NCBI GenBank assembly: GCA_022885665.1
Contig: JAGQDJ010000049.1
Span: 558,502-622,501, forward strand
Direction: 5' to 3'
Length of the DNA: 64,000 bases
DNA from: Triops longicaudatus
Taxonomy: Eukaryota > Arthropoda > Branchiopoda > Notostraca > Triopsidae
The notes under the pieces are model-generated. The model made no database searches, was not told the origin of the DNA, and saw only the letters and a list, made by a program, of their open reading frames with translations. The first letter of the stretch is position 1, and each line of letters starts with the position of its first letter. Of the stretch, positions 36,675 to 49,039 are shown piece after piece. Position numbers and translations under genes: made by a program.

Positions 36675-39186
36675 ATGCCCGATTCTTTGCAAGAAAATTT
36701 GAGCACATATCGCCTTCAACTGCAACAGGTAAACGAAAAAAATATTAGCTTGATAGTCATAATTACGTACCTTTTTAAATTGTTTTGGTTACATTGATAG
36801 GTAGAAGCAGCACTAACAACAGATCCTGGCAATGAGGAGTTGGTGAAATTACAAACCGATTTGCTCGAAGTTATTAATTTAACGAAAGAACTGCTACGTG
36901 CCCAAGAAGGCGAAGATTCAGCACCTGCTGCAGGTGGAGTATCATGACCACCTTTTCAAAACAATATCTATCCTAAACGTATTACATTAATGTAGCACCT
37001 ACTTTTGACTTCGAAGCAGCAGATAACGTACCTGCAAGAACATGGAAGATTGGGGAGAAGTGTATGGCAAAGTGGAGTAACGATGGAAAGTAATAATTGA
37101 ACGCTTTGTAAATTGCCCTGCTAAGTGTTCGTGTGTTATTTTAAGGTATTACCCAGCTACCATCGAAGAAATCACAAATGACGGAGAAGTGTCGATCCGC
37201 TTTGACGCATACGGTAACACAGACATAACAAGAGTAAATCTGTTAAAGGAACGGCCGTCAAACGCCGAGCTGGACACCAAGAAAATGACCCTGAACTTAA
37301 AAAACAAGTACACGATTTCTTACCTTTTTAAATAATTTGGCGTACCCAGAACACACCGAGGGCTAATCATTTTCTGAAAGAGCGATTTAGTACACTATTA
37401 ACGTTCATTGACTGTTGTTTAAACAAGGACGTTATAAACAGCTCCGGTAAAGTGAATTTTGGGAGTACTCATTCTAGGTGTAATTTGTGCATGTTGCAAA
37501 TTACAACGGTTTAATGGCAGATTTATTTTGTTGAAGCCGAAAGTCCTTGAAATGCTTAAAGATTTCCACTATTGCTTTAAATTTAGGGTGACCAAATTTA
37601 GTTAGGCCGAAAACAGGACATCGCCTTTTTTTTCAATACCGAAAAACGGGACATATTTTCTTACAAGAATTTTTTTCGGGAATTCTTCTGAAAACGGTAA
37701 AAAATATGAAGGTATACTTTTTATTGTAGTGACTAAAAATAGGCTAAATAAAGACCCTCAAATAATTAGGATATTATTTAGAAAGATATTAGAAATGCAG
37801 TTTAATCCACATAGGAATATCGGAGGATGGGAGAAACACACGAGGACTGCAGCTCGATTTGCACTATTTCAGATACGTATAGTTTAATAATTAAGAAAAC
37901 ATTTATGACCATAAAGTGCTTCTTAGGCTTAAGAATATCTCGAAGTTGATTTTTCAAGGACGGCTCGATTAACTCGCAAAAATAGTCGACAATTTATATA
38001 TTTTTTCGTGAGTCACCGTGCGCAACTCTCGCAATCTCATCATACTCCTTTTTTTTAATAATTTTCAATAAAGCTTTTTGGCTGGCGCTGTGCAACTAGT
38101 CAAAGTCGAGGACTTCGAAGACAAGTTGAGAACTTCTCTTCTGACTCGTGATTTTTTAGTAATAACCATTACCATGAATGAAAATTTTAAGTGAATTGTA
38201 TTGAGATATTTTGGGGCTTTTAAACTCAAAACGTGTAATCGCAAAAACGTACAGAAACTTTAATCATACGCTGAAAAGAATTTCGTTGTTGCAAGTCTTT
38301 AAGAGTCTAGAATTTCACAGGCTGAGGTACTAGGAACCCTGAACGTCAGAATTTAAAGGCAGTGTTATAAATTCTGTCAAATATGTTTGAAGTAAGTTTC
38401 TTTTGAATCACAACTTTTAGTGAATATCGTTAAAATTTAGTAAACTATAAAGGAAAAATGAAGACTAGTCAATCTTTAAGAAGTGAGTACTAAAAATTTA
38501 TCGGTGAATTTTATTTTGTCCGGAAAACGAGACAAAACGAACATTTTCGCCACAGAAAACGGTACGCGAAAAAAAAAACGCCGAAAAAATGGGACTGTCC
38601 CGTCCAAAATGGAACGTTTGGTCACCCTATTTAAATCTGAAATTGCAGCCAATGTCTGATACCGTAGTGTAACAGTATTTAGCACGAAAAAAAACTACCG
38701 CGATTTACGAATATTCACTCAGTAATGTTGAACAAATGTCTCATCTCGAGGCTTACATCGGTTTTGATTATTTGTACCAAGGAAATGGACTTGCGGCTTC
38801 AAATGCGTACATATCAACGATTAAGGAAACTAATATGTTTTCTGAACTTTTGTTAGACGTGCTGCTTTGCAACAACAACGCGAGTACCTGAAGAAGCGAA
38901 AACAAAAGAAGCAGCAACGCATGAAAGTTTTAGAAGATGAGCGTGAGAAAGAAAAAAATAAATGGCAAAACTTCGCCACCAAAGTAACGTTAAATAATGC
39001 TAGAGAATATTCACTTTATATATATTGTCCTCCCAGGCCACGAAAAAGAAAGGCGTTATTAAGAAAAGTATTTTTGCGACGACGGAGCACATCAGCGGAC
39101 GAGTGGGTGTGGGTACTTGTGGCGTTAGTGGTAAACCTATGACAGAATATTCAGCAGGTGAAAAGCTACGAAAAGGAGCCATTTGA
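36675..39186 (+). CDS. SMNDC1: SMNDC1 / SPF30 splicing factor with Tudor domain
   Basis: Six exons (36675-36728, 36801-36933, 36996-37089, 37146-37307, 38857-38983, 39037-39186) encode 239 residues, against 238 in human. SMNDC1 is a nuclear splicing factor needed for assembly of the U4/U6.U5 tri-snRNP into the spliceosome; its Tudor domain binds symmetrically dimethylated arginine. The N-terminal helices (LQENLSTYRLQLQQ) are followed by the Tudor domain (about 70-130) with the aromatic-cage segments KCMAKWSNDGKYYPATI and IRFDAYGNTDITRV. A basic helix (REYLKKRKQKKQQRMKVLE) and a conserved C-terminus (FATTEHISGRVGVGTCGVSG) follow. The fourth intron (1.55 kb) is long because of an inserted hAT-like element. 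A polyadenylation signal AATAAA lies near 39216. Confidence 0.96.
37584..38629. mobile_element. Non-autonomous hAT-like DNA transposon in SMNDC1 intron
   Basis: The ends are inverted repeats: TAGGGTGACCAAA at 37584 onward and TTTGGTCACCCTA ending at 38629. Flanking 8-mers TTTAAATT (37576-37583) and TTTAAATC (38630-38637) agree at seven of eight positions, as expected of an 8 bp hAT-type target duplication. Subterminal CGGGACA and TGTCCCG motifs are also typical of this kind of element. No transposase frame is present in its 1046 bp, so it would depend on an element elsewhere. The class call rests on the duplication length and ends only. Confidence 0.75.
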
Positions 39187-39551
39187 ACCGTTAATCACCA
39201 ATCAGTGAAAAAAAAAATAAAAGAAAAAAACGCATGGTCGCTGTCTCACTTTTTTGTTCATTTCATTTTCTTAAACGTATACTGACAATTTAATACAAAG
39301 TGGTAAAATGACATTTATAAAGAAGTACACGTTATTACAAAAACAAGGATTATGGCAAAACGAACGACTAGAATTTTCCATACATCTCGTTTATGCACTT
39401 TCGGGAGATCAAGTTGCCATATTAGCTTACTGGAATGTTTGAGCTTAGCAAATGCTTTTGCTAGTTATTTAAGTCATGAAAAGGCATGGTAGGGGCAATA
39501 CAAACATGTGATGTTAGGTATTAAAAATAGGATTACAAAAATGAAGCGAAT
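39187..39551. other. Convergent intergenic gap, SMNDC1 and ADAM17 3' ends
   Basis: The two genes meet tail to tail with 365 bp between stop codons. Apart from the SMNDC1 AATAAA near 39216, nothing is recognised. The two 3' UTRs probably fill most of it. Confidence 0.5.
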
Positions 39552-42500
39552 TTATCTATCAGATGCACTAGTGTAATCACGGCCTTCCATAGCTGCTCTA
39601 TTACGCATACGAGCTCGTGTATACTCTCGCAGTCGGGCAGCTCTTTCTTTCTCCAGTCGCCGCTTTTGTCGCCTGTCCACGAAACTGATCAGACATGCGG
39701 TAGGCACCCATAAGATTATCGACACGAGGAGAATCGCACCTACGATGTTATCTTTCAGAAGGCTCAGCACCTTATTGATTGAAATATCTTCAATGATATC
39801 CCAGAATCGTTCCACCACATCTTGCACAGTTTTTTCGCATATTCCCTGGGAACAATGAAAATGAGGCTCGAACATTTTGCAAATTTACAATGACCAAGAA
39901 CCAATTTGTTTGCTCTTACGTTATTGCAAAATCCATGAATGCAAGGCGTTCCATCTGGTAGAACATCCTCAGGATCCATAGGAAAGCAGGTATCGTTCAA
40001 ATGCATTCGGCAACATCGCTTACAGGCCTCCCCAGCTAGGAAAAAGAAGAGAACGTTTGAAGAATTCTTTTAAAAAATGCAGACAGAGTAGGCTTGACAC
40101 GGCACTAATGGCACAGTTTACTACCGTGCGCAGTCAATTTGTATGTGTCTAATAGCAAACGATCACATTAGCTTTTCTACGCTTGACTTACCTTCACTTA
40201 GCGTTGTAAACGATTCAAAAAAGTACGTAAAATGCAAACCGGAAAATATGACAATCTTTTTAGTACACGTTCAAGCTTTGAAACATCTTTGAAACATCGT
40301 TCAAGTCAGGTCTTTTGATGACAGGTCATATGTTTCAGAGGACCGTTAATCCGTGACAAATGAGCATCGTTACTTATTCTTTTAGACGATAAATATATCA
40401 CGAAGTAGCTTACGAGTATCGCACATGCAACTTTGCATGCCCTGGGTTTCGCAAAAAGGTAAACAGGTGCCGTTCTTGCACTGGCCACGTTCTAAACAAT
40501 CCGTTCCGTCTGGCATAGGAGCTGAAGAAGGGCAGTCAGGTGACGTCCCAGTACACCGCGATTCTTGCTCGCATGTAGCCATCTGAGGATCACGGCATTT
40601 CACGCCCGCTGGAAGAAGCTGACATCCTTTGCAACAAGGACTGTTTTTGTCACTAAAGGGGTGACGACAATTCTTAGTTTAGCATATCATGAAATCATTT
40701 TGAACATAATTTGCCTGCAAATAGCTCCCGTAGATCGACGCAGAGTGCAAAACTTGTCGCAGCAGGGGTCGCTGTCTTCACTTCCCAAAAGACCCGCATC
40801 GCATTCTTCTCGTCCTTCAACTCGCAAGTTACCGCAAAAGGACTCCTCTGGTTCTGCGAAACAGCGACTCGACTTTGCTAATAACACGGCCCGTATCGAT
40901 CGCAAGCTACAAGGGGAAAATCTCTACACGAAGATGAAATTATCAAATTACAAATAGCTCGATAAGCGGAGCGATTATTATACATTCAAGTTTTTTTAAA
41001 AATAAACAGACATAAAATAGTAATTAAAGCTACAACATAACATATTAATTCATGCTGACTTTACTTTGTTGTTTATATCATAGCCGCTGACGGAATACGT
41101 GTACATGAGAAAGGAGCCGCCTTGAGATGCGCTTGGGCTACATTCGGCCAAGTCTGGGTCATGTTCTGAGCCCCAGTTGTGTCCAAATTCATGAGCCGTG
41201 ACTAAATCCGCTTCACGAGTTATCACCCTTTGTCCGTAATGATTACGCGAAGAACTTAGCCCAGAGTTGAGATATAGAGTATAGCCACTTTTAAAGTATT
41301 CGGGTGTACAAATACCACCCACGGAATTCCTACGCGGCGAGCCAACGTATGCTAAGCCTAAGATACCACCATCAAACTTAATATCCGTAAATAGGTGGGC
41401 CAGGCAGTAATCTTTGTGACTGTACTCTCGGCTAAAAACCTGCAACAGAAAAGGGAAAATTAGGCAATAATCAGTTAAAAGATCTTGAAAAACTTTATCA
41501 AACTGACAATCACTAAATTATTGAACACTAAAATTATAGATTTCTTAGGAAAAATTATCACCGTGGCTAAACTGTGAACGAACGAAATTACTACCTTAGT
41601 ACATGTAACTTTTGCTCACAATTACAAGAGCTACTACGTATGGTAAATTAAATGAAGAAAAACCCTGCTATGAACATCACAAGATAGGGAAACTCAAAAA
41701 ATTGACTGTCATTATTTCTGTACCTCAAGTAAAGTTCGGACGTCCCACGAGCTTCGTTCCATGTTATAGTGCAATTCTCCGTCACGAACACGCGTGGGCT
41801 CACTGTGGACTACAATTTTCTTGATCACAAATCCCATTCCGGTGATTCCGTCTTGGTCCGGAGAATCTCGCCAGATGGTTTCGGAGTAAATAGAATGTAC
41901 TCGGTCAACTAAACTTATCTAAAACAATAGCCATAACAACAACATTTAACGCAATAGTGAAGTCCGCTCTACCAAGTAATTTATAGTGGTTTTAGTGTTC
42001 GAGCCACCCATTTCCCGGAAAAAGCGATAATCAGCAACAAGCAACAAAGGGCAGCGAGTTTTGGCAGCACTGTAACTGTACGGGTCAGCTTGACGCTTTT
42101 CACGAAGATTCAGAGTTTCGGCAGCTTCTACAGCTTCATCTACAAAATTAAGTTATTATTAAACAAATCACTGGCAACTAAAATTATTTGTCTGTCATTA
42201 TAACTTCTGCAATATAACAAAGAAAAAATGCAGTATAGTAAAGAAATAATACGGACCTGTGGCATTGCCTTCTTCTTTGACGTAACCGCACATTTTAGGA
42301 CGACTTTCTTCAAAATCATGAGACTTGTCTCCGAAAATCCACTTATCGGCAGGTTTTTCAGCTTCGGGTGTAATAACATCCGACGCTTTGTACGTAATCA
42401 TGCTTCTCTCGGATCCGTTAATGTGTCTCCAGGCAGGCTGAAAATAGATATTAGTTACGAAAGCGATATGAGCATAATATGGTACCTCGACATGATAAAT

Positions 42501-43174
42501 TTCATCCTCCGTGTGGATTGTGGCAGTGATGAGACCGTCATCGAGATGAACATGAGCTTTAGATTTCATTTCTCCAAAAACGCGTCCTTCGTAGAAATTT
42601 TCGTGATCTTAACAAGTCGGAAAGAAAAATATATGAATTAATGAATACTATAAAAGAACTGAACTACTAAGAAAATCTAGTAAAAAACCGATATTATACG
42701 TAATAGTTGAAAAAATTTCAAGATTACCTATTGGAGATGGTACTTCATTCCCGTCGGCATCTATTTCATAAGATTGGAAGTTGGAATGCAACACGTCTTT
42801 CGTAGAAGTAAGAATAAGTCGAAAATCTCTAAAATTAAGACAGTTGCAAGATCAAGAAGGATCATATTATGTTGGAGAAATCTATTAGTTATACCTCCCA
42901 TGAGTTTTAAAGGAAACCTCCTTAATGACATTGAACGGGTGTGGACTGTAGTTGACACCTCTTTTGACTACAGAATGACTTAAATCATCCGAATGTAGCA
43001 CCTCAAATTTCCGCAAATTTGGCAGTCTCCCTTGACCTATTTCAGAAAGATAACGGAAATTAACATAATTTATCGTGCAATAAATACAAGCTGTAGTAAA
43101 ATACCTTTGGCACATGTCCAGCTAGAAACAATTACCAGATAAACAAGAATCACAGATACCAGTCTTTTCTTCAT
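39552..43174 (-). CDS. ADAM17: ADAM17 (TACE) membrane metalloprotease
   Basis: Twelve exons (43174-43105, 43036-42895, 42828-42728, 42607-42486, 42437-42257, 42139-41973, 41918-41724, 41439-41065, 40923-40715, 40652-40414, 40035-39920, 39845-39552) encode 736 residues (human 827). ADAM17 sheds ectodomains such as TNF and EGF-receptor ligands at the cell surface. A signal peptide (MKKRLVSVILVYLVIVSSWT) leads a prodomain with cysteine switch (PKMCGYV, about 195) and a furin site (LREKRQ, about 220). The reprolysin domain has the zinc motif HEFGHNWGSEHD (about 410). A disintegrin-like part (EECDAGLL, CCDKFC), a membrane-proximal region (CEKTVQDVVERFWD) and one span (about 673-696) follow. The cytoplasmic tail is only about 40 basic residues, much shorter than in human. 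The intron after 40715 uses a GC donor, which is required to restore CSDKNSPCCKGC. Confidence 0.96.
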
Positions 43175-43481
43175 TTTGAATTTGCTGGAGAACAACTGCC
43201 TGGCCCGTTCTTCCTGCTATTATCGCTTGTTTACTAGCTTTTTGGTGCCAGTAAGTGAAGAGTAACCCAGGCATCCGTACTCGCTATTGACACAAGAACT
43301 GCCGCCTTCCAAAATCAACCAATCCTAGACATTACGCTATTGACACGACATACGTGTGCAGATCACTGAACCAAATGTGTAGAACTATAAGCAATTCCTA
43401 CGACGAATTTAGCTATTGCGACGAAACGAAATCAGTAAACAAACTTTGGCGCCAGTTAATTTTCGTCAGCCCACTTAAAAA
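43175..43481. promoter_or_regulatory. Shared divergent promoter, ADAM17 and NSMCE2
   Basis: The start codons lie 307 bp apart in opposite directions. No TATA box was identified. A common bidirectional promoter is the simplest reading. Confidence 0.5.
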
Positions 43482-44257
43482 ATGAGCGATTTTATTCCGG
43501 CTTCCATTGCTAATTTGCTAGAGTTTAAAGATGTAGTTATAAGCAGGCTTAAAGGTAACTTTTTTGTAATAACAATAAAGCGAGAAATGTATTGCCATTT
43601 TTTTGTTTTGTGCACTCCTTAGGAGAAGAACTGCATAACGCTGTAAAGAAGGTAAAGGATATAATGCAAACTTACATTGAGCTGGAAAACGACTCTGCGT
43701 GCAGTGCTGAAGTACTAAGGAAATATGTAAACGAACAGAGCGGAGATATTACAAGTTTTGAACAAATGGAAGCCGTCTTTGTTCAAAAACTGAAAGAAGA
43801 AAAAGCTGAGCATCCAATTAACGTAACTTCCCATCAAAAATGGAAGCTTTTGGAGAGAGAAATCCTAGAATACATTGGGACTGGTGTCGAAATCAGTCGG
43901 AACATTAAGCTTAACGACAGTCAAGGAAACGAAGAAATCGCCGCCGTTGCAGAAACCATTCAAACTTTGGACCCTATCACCAAAAAAGTTATGGACGATC
44001 CGGTTAAAAATACTCGTTGCGGTCACGTCTATGAGAAAAGTTCTATTCTACAGATGATCAAAGGAAATCGGCGATTCAGGTATATTGGGAAGAATTGTGT
44101 TGGCAATAATGCATGATTTTAATACGAGAACTTTTCGGATTGAACTAGGTGTCCGCAAATGGGATGTGTTAACAAATATCCTGTCAGAGCGGATGATTTG
44201 GTGGAGGACCCCGAATTACTACGTCAAATTAGGAGATTGGTTGCTAATAAAAATTGA
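43482..44257 (+). CDS. NSMCE2: NSMCE2 / MMS21 SUMO E3 ligase of the SMC5/6 complex
   Basis: Three exons (43482-43554, 43623-44079, 44149-44257) encode 212 residues (human 247). The protein attaches SUMO to targets within the SMC5/6 genome-maintenance complex. The N-terminal half is helical and predicted to bind the SMC5 coiled coil. The C-terminal SP-RING has DPITKKVMDDPV, then the zinc ligands in CGHVYEKSSI and CPQMGCVNK, and ends with RADDLVEDPELLRQIRRLV, as in the family. Introns are 68 and 69 bp. It is head-to-head with ADAM17. Confidence 0.95.
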
Positions 44258-45008
44258 ACGCAAACGTAAATTGATAAAATGCTGATAATTGATGAAAACC
44301 AAAACCTTGCCGGAAGATTGTTTCCTCTTTTCTAATCCAGAATATTTTTAATACAGTAAATTTTAGAAAAAGATACCGGACTGACAAATTGTGTATCGTA
44401 CAGAAAACCACCAGACACTCACACCTATGTTGTTTATTCTAGCGATCTCTCTGTTGAACTTTTCGGTCAACGACGGGGAGAGACATTAGCCGCAATGTGT
44501 GACGTAATGTACTGCATTTCTTCACTACAGAGTTCCTTAAGTCGGGATTGACTGTGTAGTTTGGCGGAACACGACAACACATCGCAAGTGCGATGTCGGT
44601 CGTCCTTAAAATCAACCAACCAAATGTGTAGTTTATCCTAATATTCGCTAATGTCTCCGTCATACAGTTCTGATTATTTTTTACAATTATTCATTTGCGG
44701 TTACTCAGATTAAATGAAAACAGGCTTCGTCCATTACGCTTAGACATATTAAATAAATTAATCTTTTATCATGGAAATGCTGAAAATATATCTGCGTTCG
44801 CGGACTACAAACCGCAAAGTTTCAAATGCATTAGTGTATGGTTTAGTGCGAGATGCCCGCGGATCGTGTATCCAAGTGGCGGATTGTGGATAAACATTGG
44901 AAGTGTTTATAACTGTTTTGAAGAAATCAAAGCATAGAAATCAGTTTTTGTTGGGAGTATAGCATTGTTTTTCATCGCTTGGTAGTTGATTAGTCTCATA
45001 CCATTGAA
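44258..45008. other. Intergenic stretch between NSMCE2 and VPS52
   Basis: It carries the NSMCE2 3' UTR and the VPS52 promoter. Open frames at 44439-44663 (-) and 44695-44937 (+) match nothing I recognise and lack gene structure. Confidence 0.45.
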
Positions 45009-48000
45009 ATGTTCTCTTCAGCGAATTCACGTGGTGTCGAAGAGCAGGAAGGTCCTATTCAAGTTGATCTAGAAGATGAAGTGATTCAACAGGCCTTGCA
45101 AACTGGACTAGATTTACGACAATATTCTCGCCAAGTCGAAGATGAACTGCAAGAAGTATCTTAGTGTTTAATTATTCCTGTCTGGTTTGTTTTATAATGC
45201 AAGGCTGTCTAATGTAGTCTAATATGAGGCCCAAGTTCCTCTGTGACACTTTGGAAAGAGCGATGATTGGTTGCAGGATGTTCTTGGGCCGTTAGTGAAA
45301 CTTAACTATATATGTAAACCTCGTTTTGTACATTGCCACACGGTACTGAGTTTGGAAGTAATTTGTTGAATCAAAAATTAATATAGGATTTTATGGTGTT
45401 ATCTTTCAATTCGCTACCGATGAAGTTAGCATCTCAGAATCAATATCGTTGGAAGTATTAAGGACCAGCAGAGAAAGATAAGGGAGCTGTATAGTTCTAC
45501 TTTACCTGTAGTTTTGGTAATATTTTCAGATACAGTTTGTTATTTCATTTTGAATATCACGGACATAAAACAGAAAAAAACGTATTTCATCCATGCCTGC
45601 CTCAGATCAATAGCTGGGTCATAATTTAACTTCAATAATAAGGTTGGTCCAGCTGGTGATCAGTACTTCACTGATGTAGTGTAACTAGTAAAAAATAAAG
45701 TTGTACGTGCAAATTCGCTAGGATCTAATAAAGCCTCATGAGGCTAGTATTCCTTGATTACGATTATTACAGTTAATATTTCCAAAGGATTTTAGCATGA
45801 TTAACAGTAAATAATCTTAATAACAAGGCTTTCAGTTTTTTCTTGATTTTACGTATTAAACGTATAATTAATTGAAGCCTTTCCAACGCCTGTTGGGAGT
45901 AAATCAACTTCAGCAGTTTTAATTACACCATTGCGATTTAGCAGCTACAATTTTTAAATTTTTTCGTGATAGTGCACATAGCTAAAGACTCCTGAGGGTT
46001 TGATCCTAGACAGCCTTTGCATTATTTGTGTCAGAGTAGGAAAGGCCGACTACAGTATTCACAACTGATGTAAATTCTTTTAAATTTTCAGGCCGAGCGG
46101 TCTTCGATTCAAGATTACATCAAAGAAAGCAAAAACATATCTTTCTTGCATGACCAAATCACAGCCTGCGATGGGATACTGGAGAAGTTAGAGGGGATGC
46201 TAGTGGGATTTCAGGGCGATTTGGGAAATATTAGCAGCGAAATCCTGAGTCTTCAGAAGCAGTCTATTGAACTTAGCATCCGTTTGTCAAACAGACAAGG
46301 AGTGAGAGGAGAACTCAATCAGTTTGTGGATGAAATGGTTCTACCAGAGTCTCTCATTCAGTAATTACGAACTATTTCCTTGACTTTTTTACATCGCGTT
46401 TAATCCTTTTGTTCGTTGTTCTGTAGCCATATTTTGGAAACACCGGTTACGGAGAAAGAATTTGTGGAATCATTGTACAGTTTAGATACTAAAATCAATT
46501 TCGTCAAAGAGCAAAGTTTTCGCGAATGCCGTTCTTCCCAAGACGTCCAAGACGTGGTGGAAAAGCTGAAGATCAAAAGTCTTGCCAAGATCCGAGAGTA
46601 TCTGATGCAGAGAATCTATCAATTTCGCAAACCTATGACAAATTATCAAATCCCCCAAAACGCTCTTCTCAAGCACAAGTAAGCTTTGTAGCAATTTCTC
46701 GATTTTACTTCTTTGCTCAGAACATCCATTACTTATCTTGTTATTTTTTATGCCAATTCATTAGGCCCGAATTCTATTTTATTTAGGAACTCCTACAATA
46801 AATTCTAGCACAAATCGTATACTATGGTAAATACATGTGCGATGGTACCTATTATGCGATCTAAGTCTTTTTGTCTCGATTTCTCTCGCAAATTTAAATT
46901 GTTACTTATTATTCTGTTTTTCTTACATGGCGAATTTTTTATTTCCTCAGGTTCTTTTACAAATTTCTCGTGGCCCAAGAACGAAGCATTGCGAAAGAAG
47001 TGCGAGACGAGTACGTCCATACGTTAAGCAAGATTTATTACTCGTACTTCAAAGCCTATTCCACGCGCCTCATGCGCTTGCAGTACGAAGAAGCCGCATC
47101 GAGGGAAGATTTACTTGGTGTTGAAGACACAGTCACTCGAGGCTTATTCTCAAAACCGAATATTAAAGCCAAAAGTACTGTGTTTACCCTTGGAAACCGA
47201 GGAACGGTGTTGACAACCGAGCTGGAAGCCCCTATTCTGGTTCCTCATGCTGCCCAAAAGAACGAAACTAAAGTAAGATCAGTCAAATTTATAAAATGAA
47301 AGTAATTAACAGGATACTGGAAGAAGATAATATATTACAAGTTAAAAAGTTACTGCAAACCATCACCTATCTTTGGTTTGGTATTTTTGTTTACATTATT
47401 CTGTCTGAACTTGTAGTACCCATTTGAAGCCCTATTCCGGAGCCAGCAGTTCGCATTAGTGGACAATGCTTGTCGGGAATATCTGTTTCTCACGGAGTTT
47501 TTCATGGTACAAGGCACTGCTGCCCAAGATTTGTTTAACAACGTGTTTGGCAAAACGCTTCACGTCTACGTTCGCGAGTTGGAAGAGTTTATTCAGCATT
47601 GCTACGATTCCATTGCCATCTTTTTGTCCATCCATTTGATTTTTCGTTACCAGCTTCTCTGCCATAAACGAGCCGTACCTGCCTTGGATGGATACTGGGA
47701 TAGTTTGCTCAATTTTCTCTGGCCTAGGTAAATTGACGATATTGTTTATCGTATTCTAATCCTGATTTTCATGTTTGTATTTTTACTTATTTTTTTCATT
47801 TTATTTTTTTTGTGCATGTCAGCTATTGCACACTTTTTTTCATTGATTGTCGTATAAGTGTTGTGCGATTGATATTATCAATTAAACATATCGCATAATC
47901 TGATAACCCATTTCATTTCGTACTGCGCGTACTGTCCCGTTGTACTACCATTCATTTTGTACAATTCCGGGTTATTTTATGCTCTGCCTAAATGCATAAT

Positions 48001-49039
48001 GGTTACCCAATCACAGAGCCCACCTAATTAAGTGGATTCCACCGTTTCTTGTAATTGTTTGGCTCACTTCTTTTTATTGCTTTATTCCCAGCGGTGTAAT
48101 TGAGCATTGAGATGTTGAGTGCGTTTTTGTTGTTCCTGGTTGATTGTTTTTGTCTTACTTACTTTATTTTTATGCAGATTCGAGCATATACTACAGCTGA
48201 ACATCCAGAGCGTTAATGAATGTGATCCCCAGCGTTTCACGAATGTGGATATGAGACCGCACTACATTACGCGAAGATACGCGGAATTTAGTGCTGCTTT
48301 AGTTGGGATAAACGAGAGTTTTCCTAATGAGAAGGTAAACCGTTTACTGGCACAACTGCAAGAAGCTGTAGAGCACTTCATTTTGAAAATAGCGGCAGTA
48401 TTTCCTCATAGAAAAAATCAGCTCATTTTCCTAATCAACAATTACGACATGATGTTGGGAGTCATTTCGGTATTATATTCAACTTATCGATAAATTGAAG
48501 ACAATGAGTATTGATGTGTGGTTTCGTAGGAGCGAACTCGAGATGATTCAAAAGAATCAGAGACTTTCAAAGAACAACTTTCAGCTCGTACTTCGGAGTA
48601 CGTAGAGGAAATGCTGGGGCAGCATTTTGGTGGAATCATTCATTTTGTTAAAGAGTGCGAAAACGCAACAGAAAAGGGGCAAGCAGATAGCCTGCGAAAG
48701 GACGAACGTAAGCGAAACTTGGAACTAGTTTAAGATTTCGTGAAATTTGTATCAATGTTTTCGTCGCAAACAGGCAAGGCCCAGTCTTTAATACAATCCT
48801 TCAGCATGGGTTGGAAGAAATCGTTGGATGATATCAACCGGGAAATTCTCTCCGCCTTTCCGAATTTCAAGAACGGGACAAATATTCTTCAAGCTACGCT
48901 TACTCAGTTTGTGCAATATTACCACCGATTTCAGAAAATTCTTTCGCAACATCCATTCCGCAACTTGCCTGCACGAACTGATCTCATTAATATTCATCAA
49001 TTAATGGTGGAAGTGAAGAAATATAAGCCCACTTTCTGA
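45009..49039 (+). CDS. VPS52: VPS52, GARP/EARP tethering complex subunit
   Basis: Eight exons (45009-45155, 46092-46360, 46427-46678, 46951-47272, 47417-47727, 48178-48469, 48530-48707, 48774-49039) encode 678 residues (human 723). VPS52 is a core subunit of GARP, which tethers endosome-derived vesicles at the trans-Golgi network, and of EARP on recycling endosomes. Conserved landmarks are IQDYIKESKNISFLHDQITA, RKPMTNYQIPQNALLKHKFF, YPFEALFRSQQFALVDNACR, RPHYITRRYAEFSAALVGIN and LINIHQLMVEVKKYKPTF at the end. The N-terminal half is coiled coil. The first intron is long (936 bp), the rest 60-450 bp. An AATAAA lies near 49143. The start is the first in-frame ATG and gives a short acidic N-terminus. 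Confidence 0.96.

Noticed and set aside
42228..42641. Long plus-strand open frame of 137 codons
   Set aside because: It is the antisense shadow of ADAM17 prodomain exons, which carry the conserved cysteine switch on the other strand.
44439..44663. Minus-strand open frame of 74 codons that looked transposon-like
   Set aside because: No recognisable catalytic motif, no terminal repeats, and it sits in the gap between NSMCE2 and VPS52.
44695..44937. Plus-strand frame starting MRLLRLNENRLRPL, resembling a leucine-rich repeat
   Set aside because: Only one chance LRR-like turn is present; the rest does not continue the repeat.
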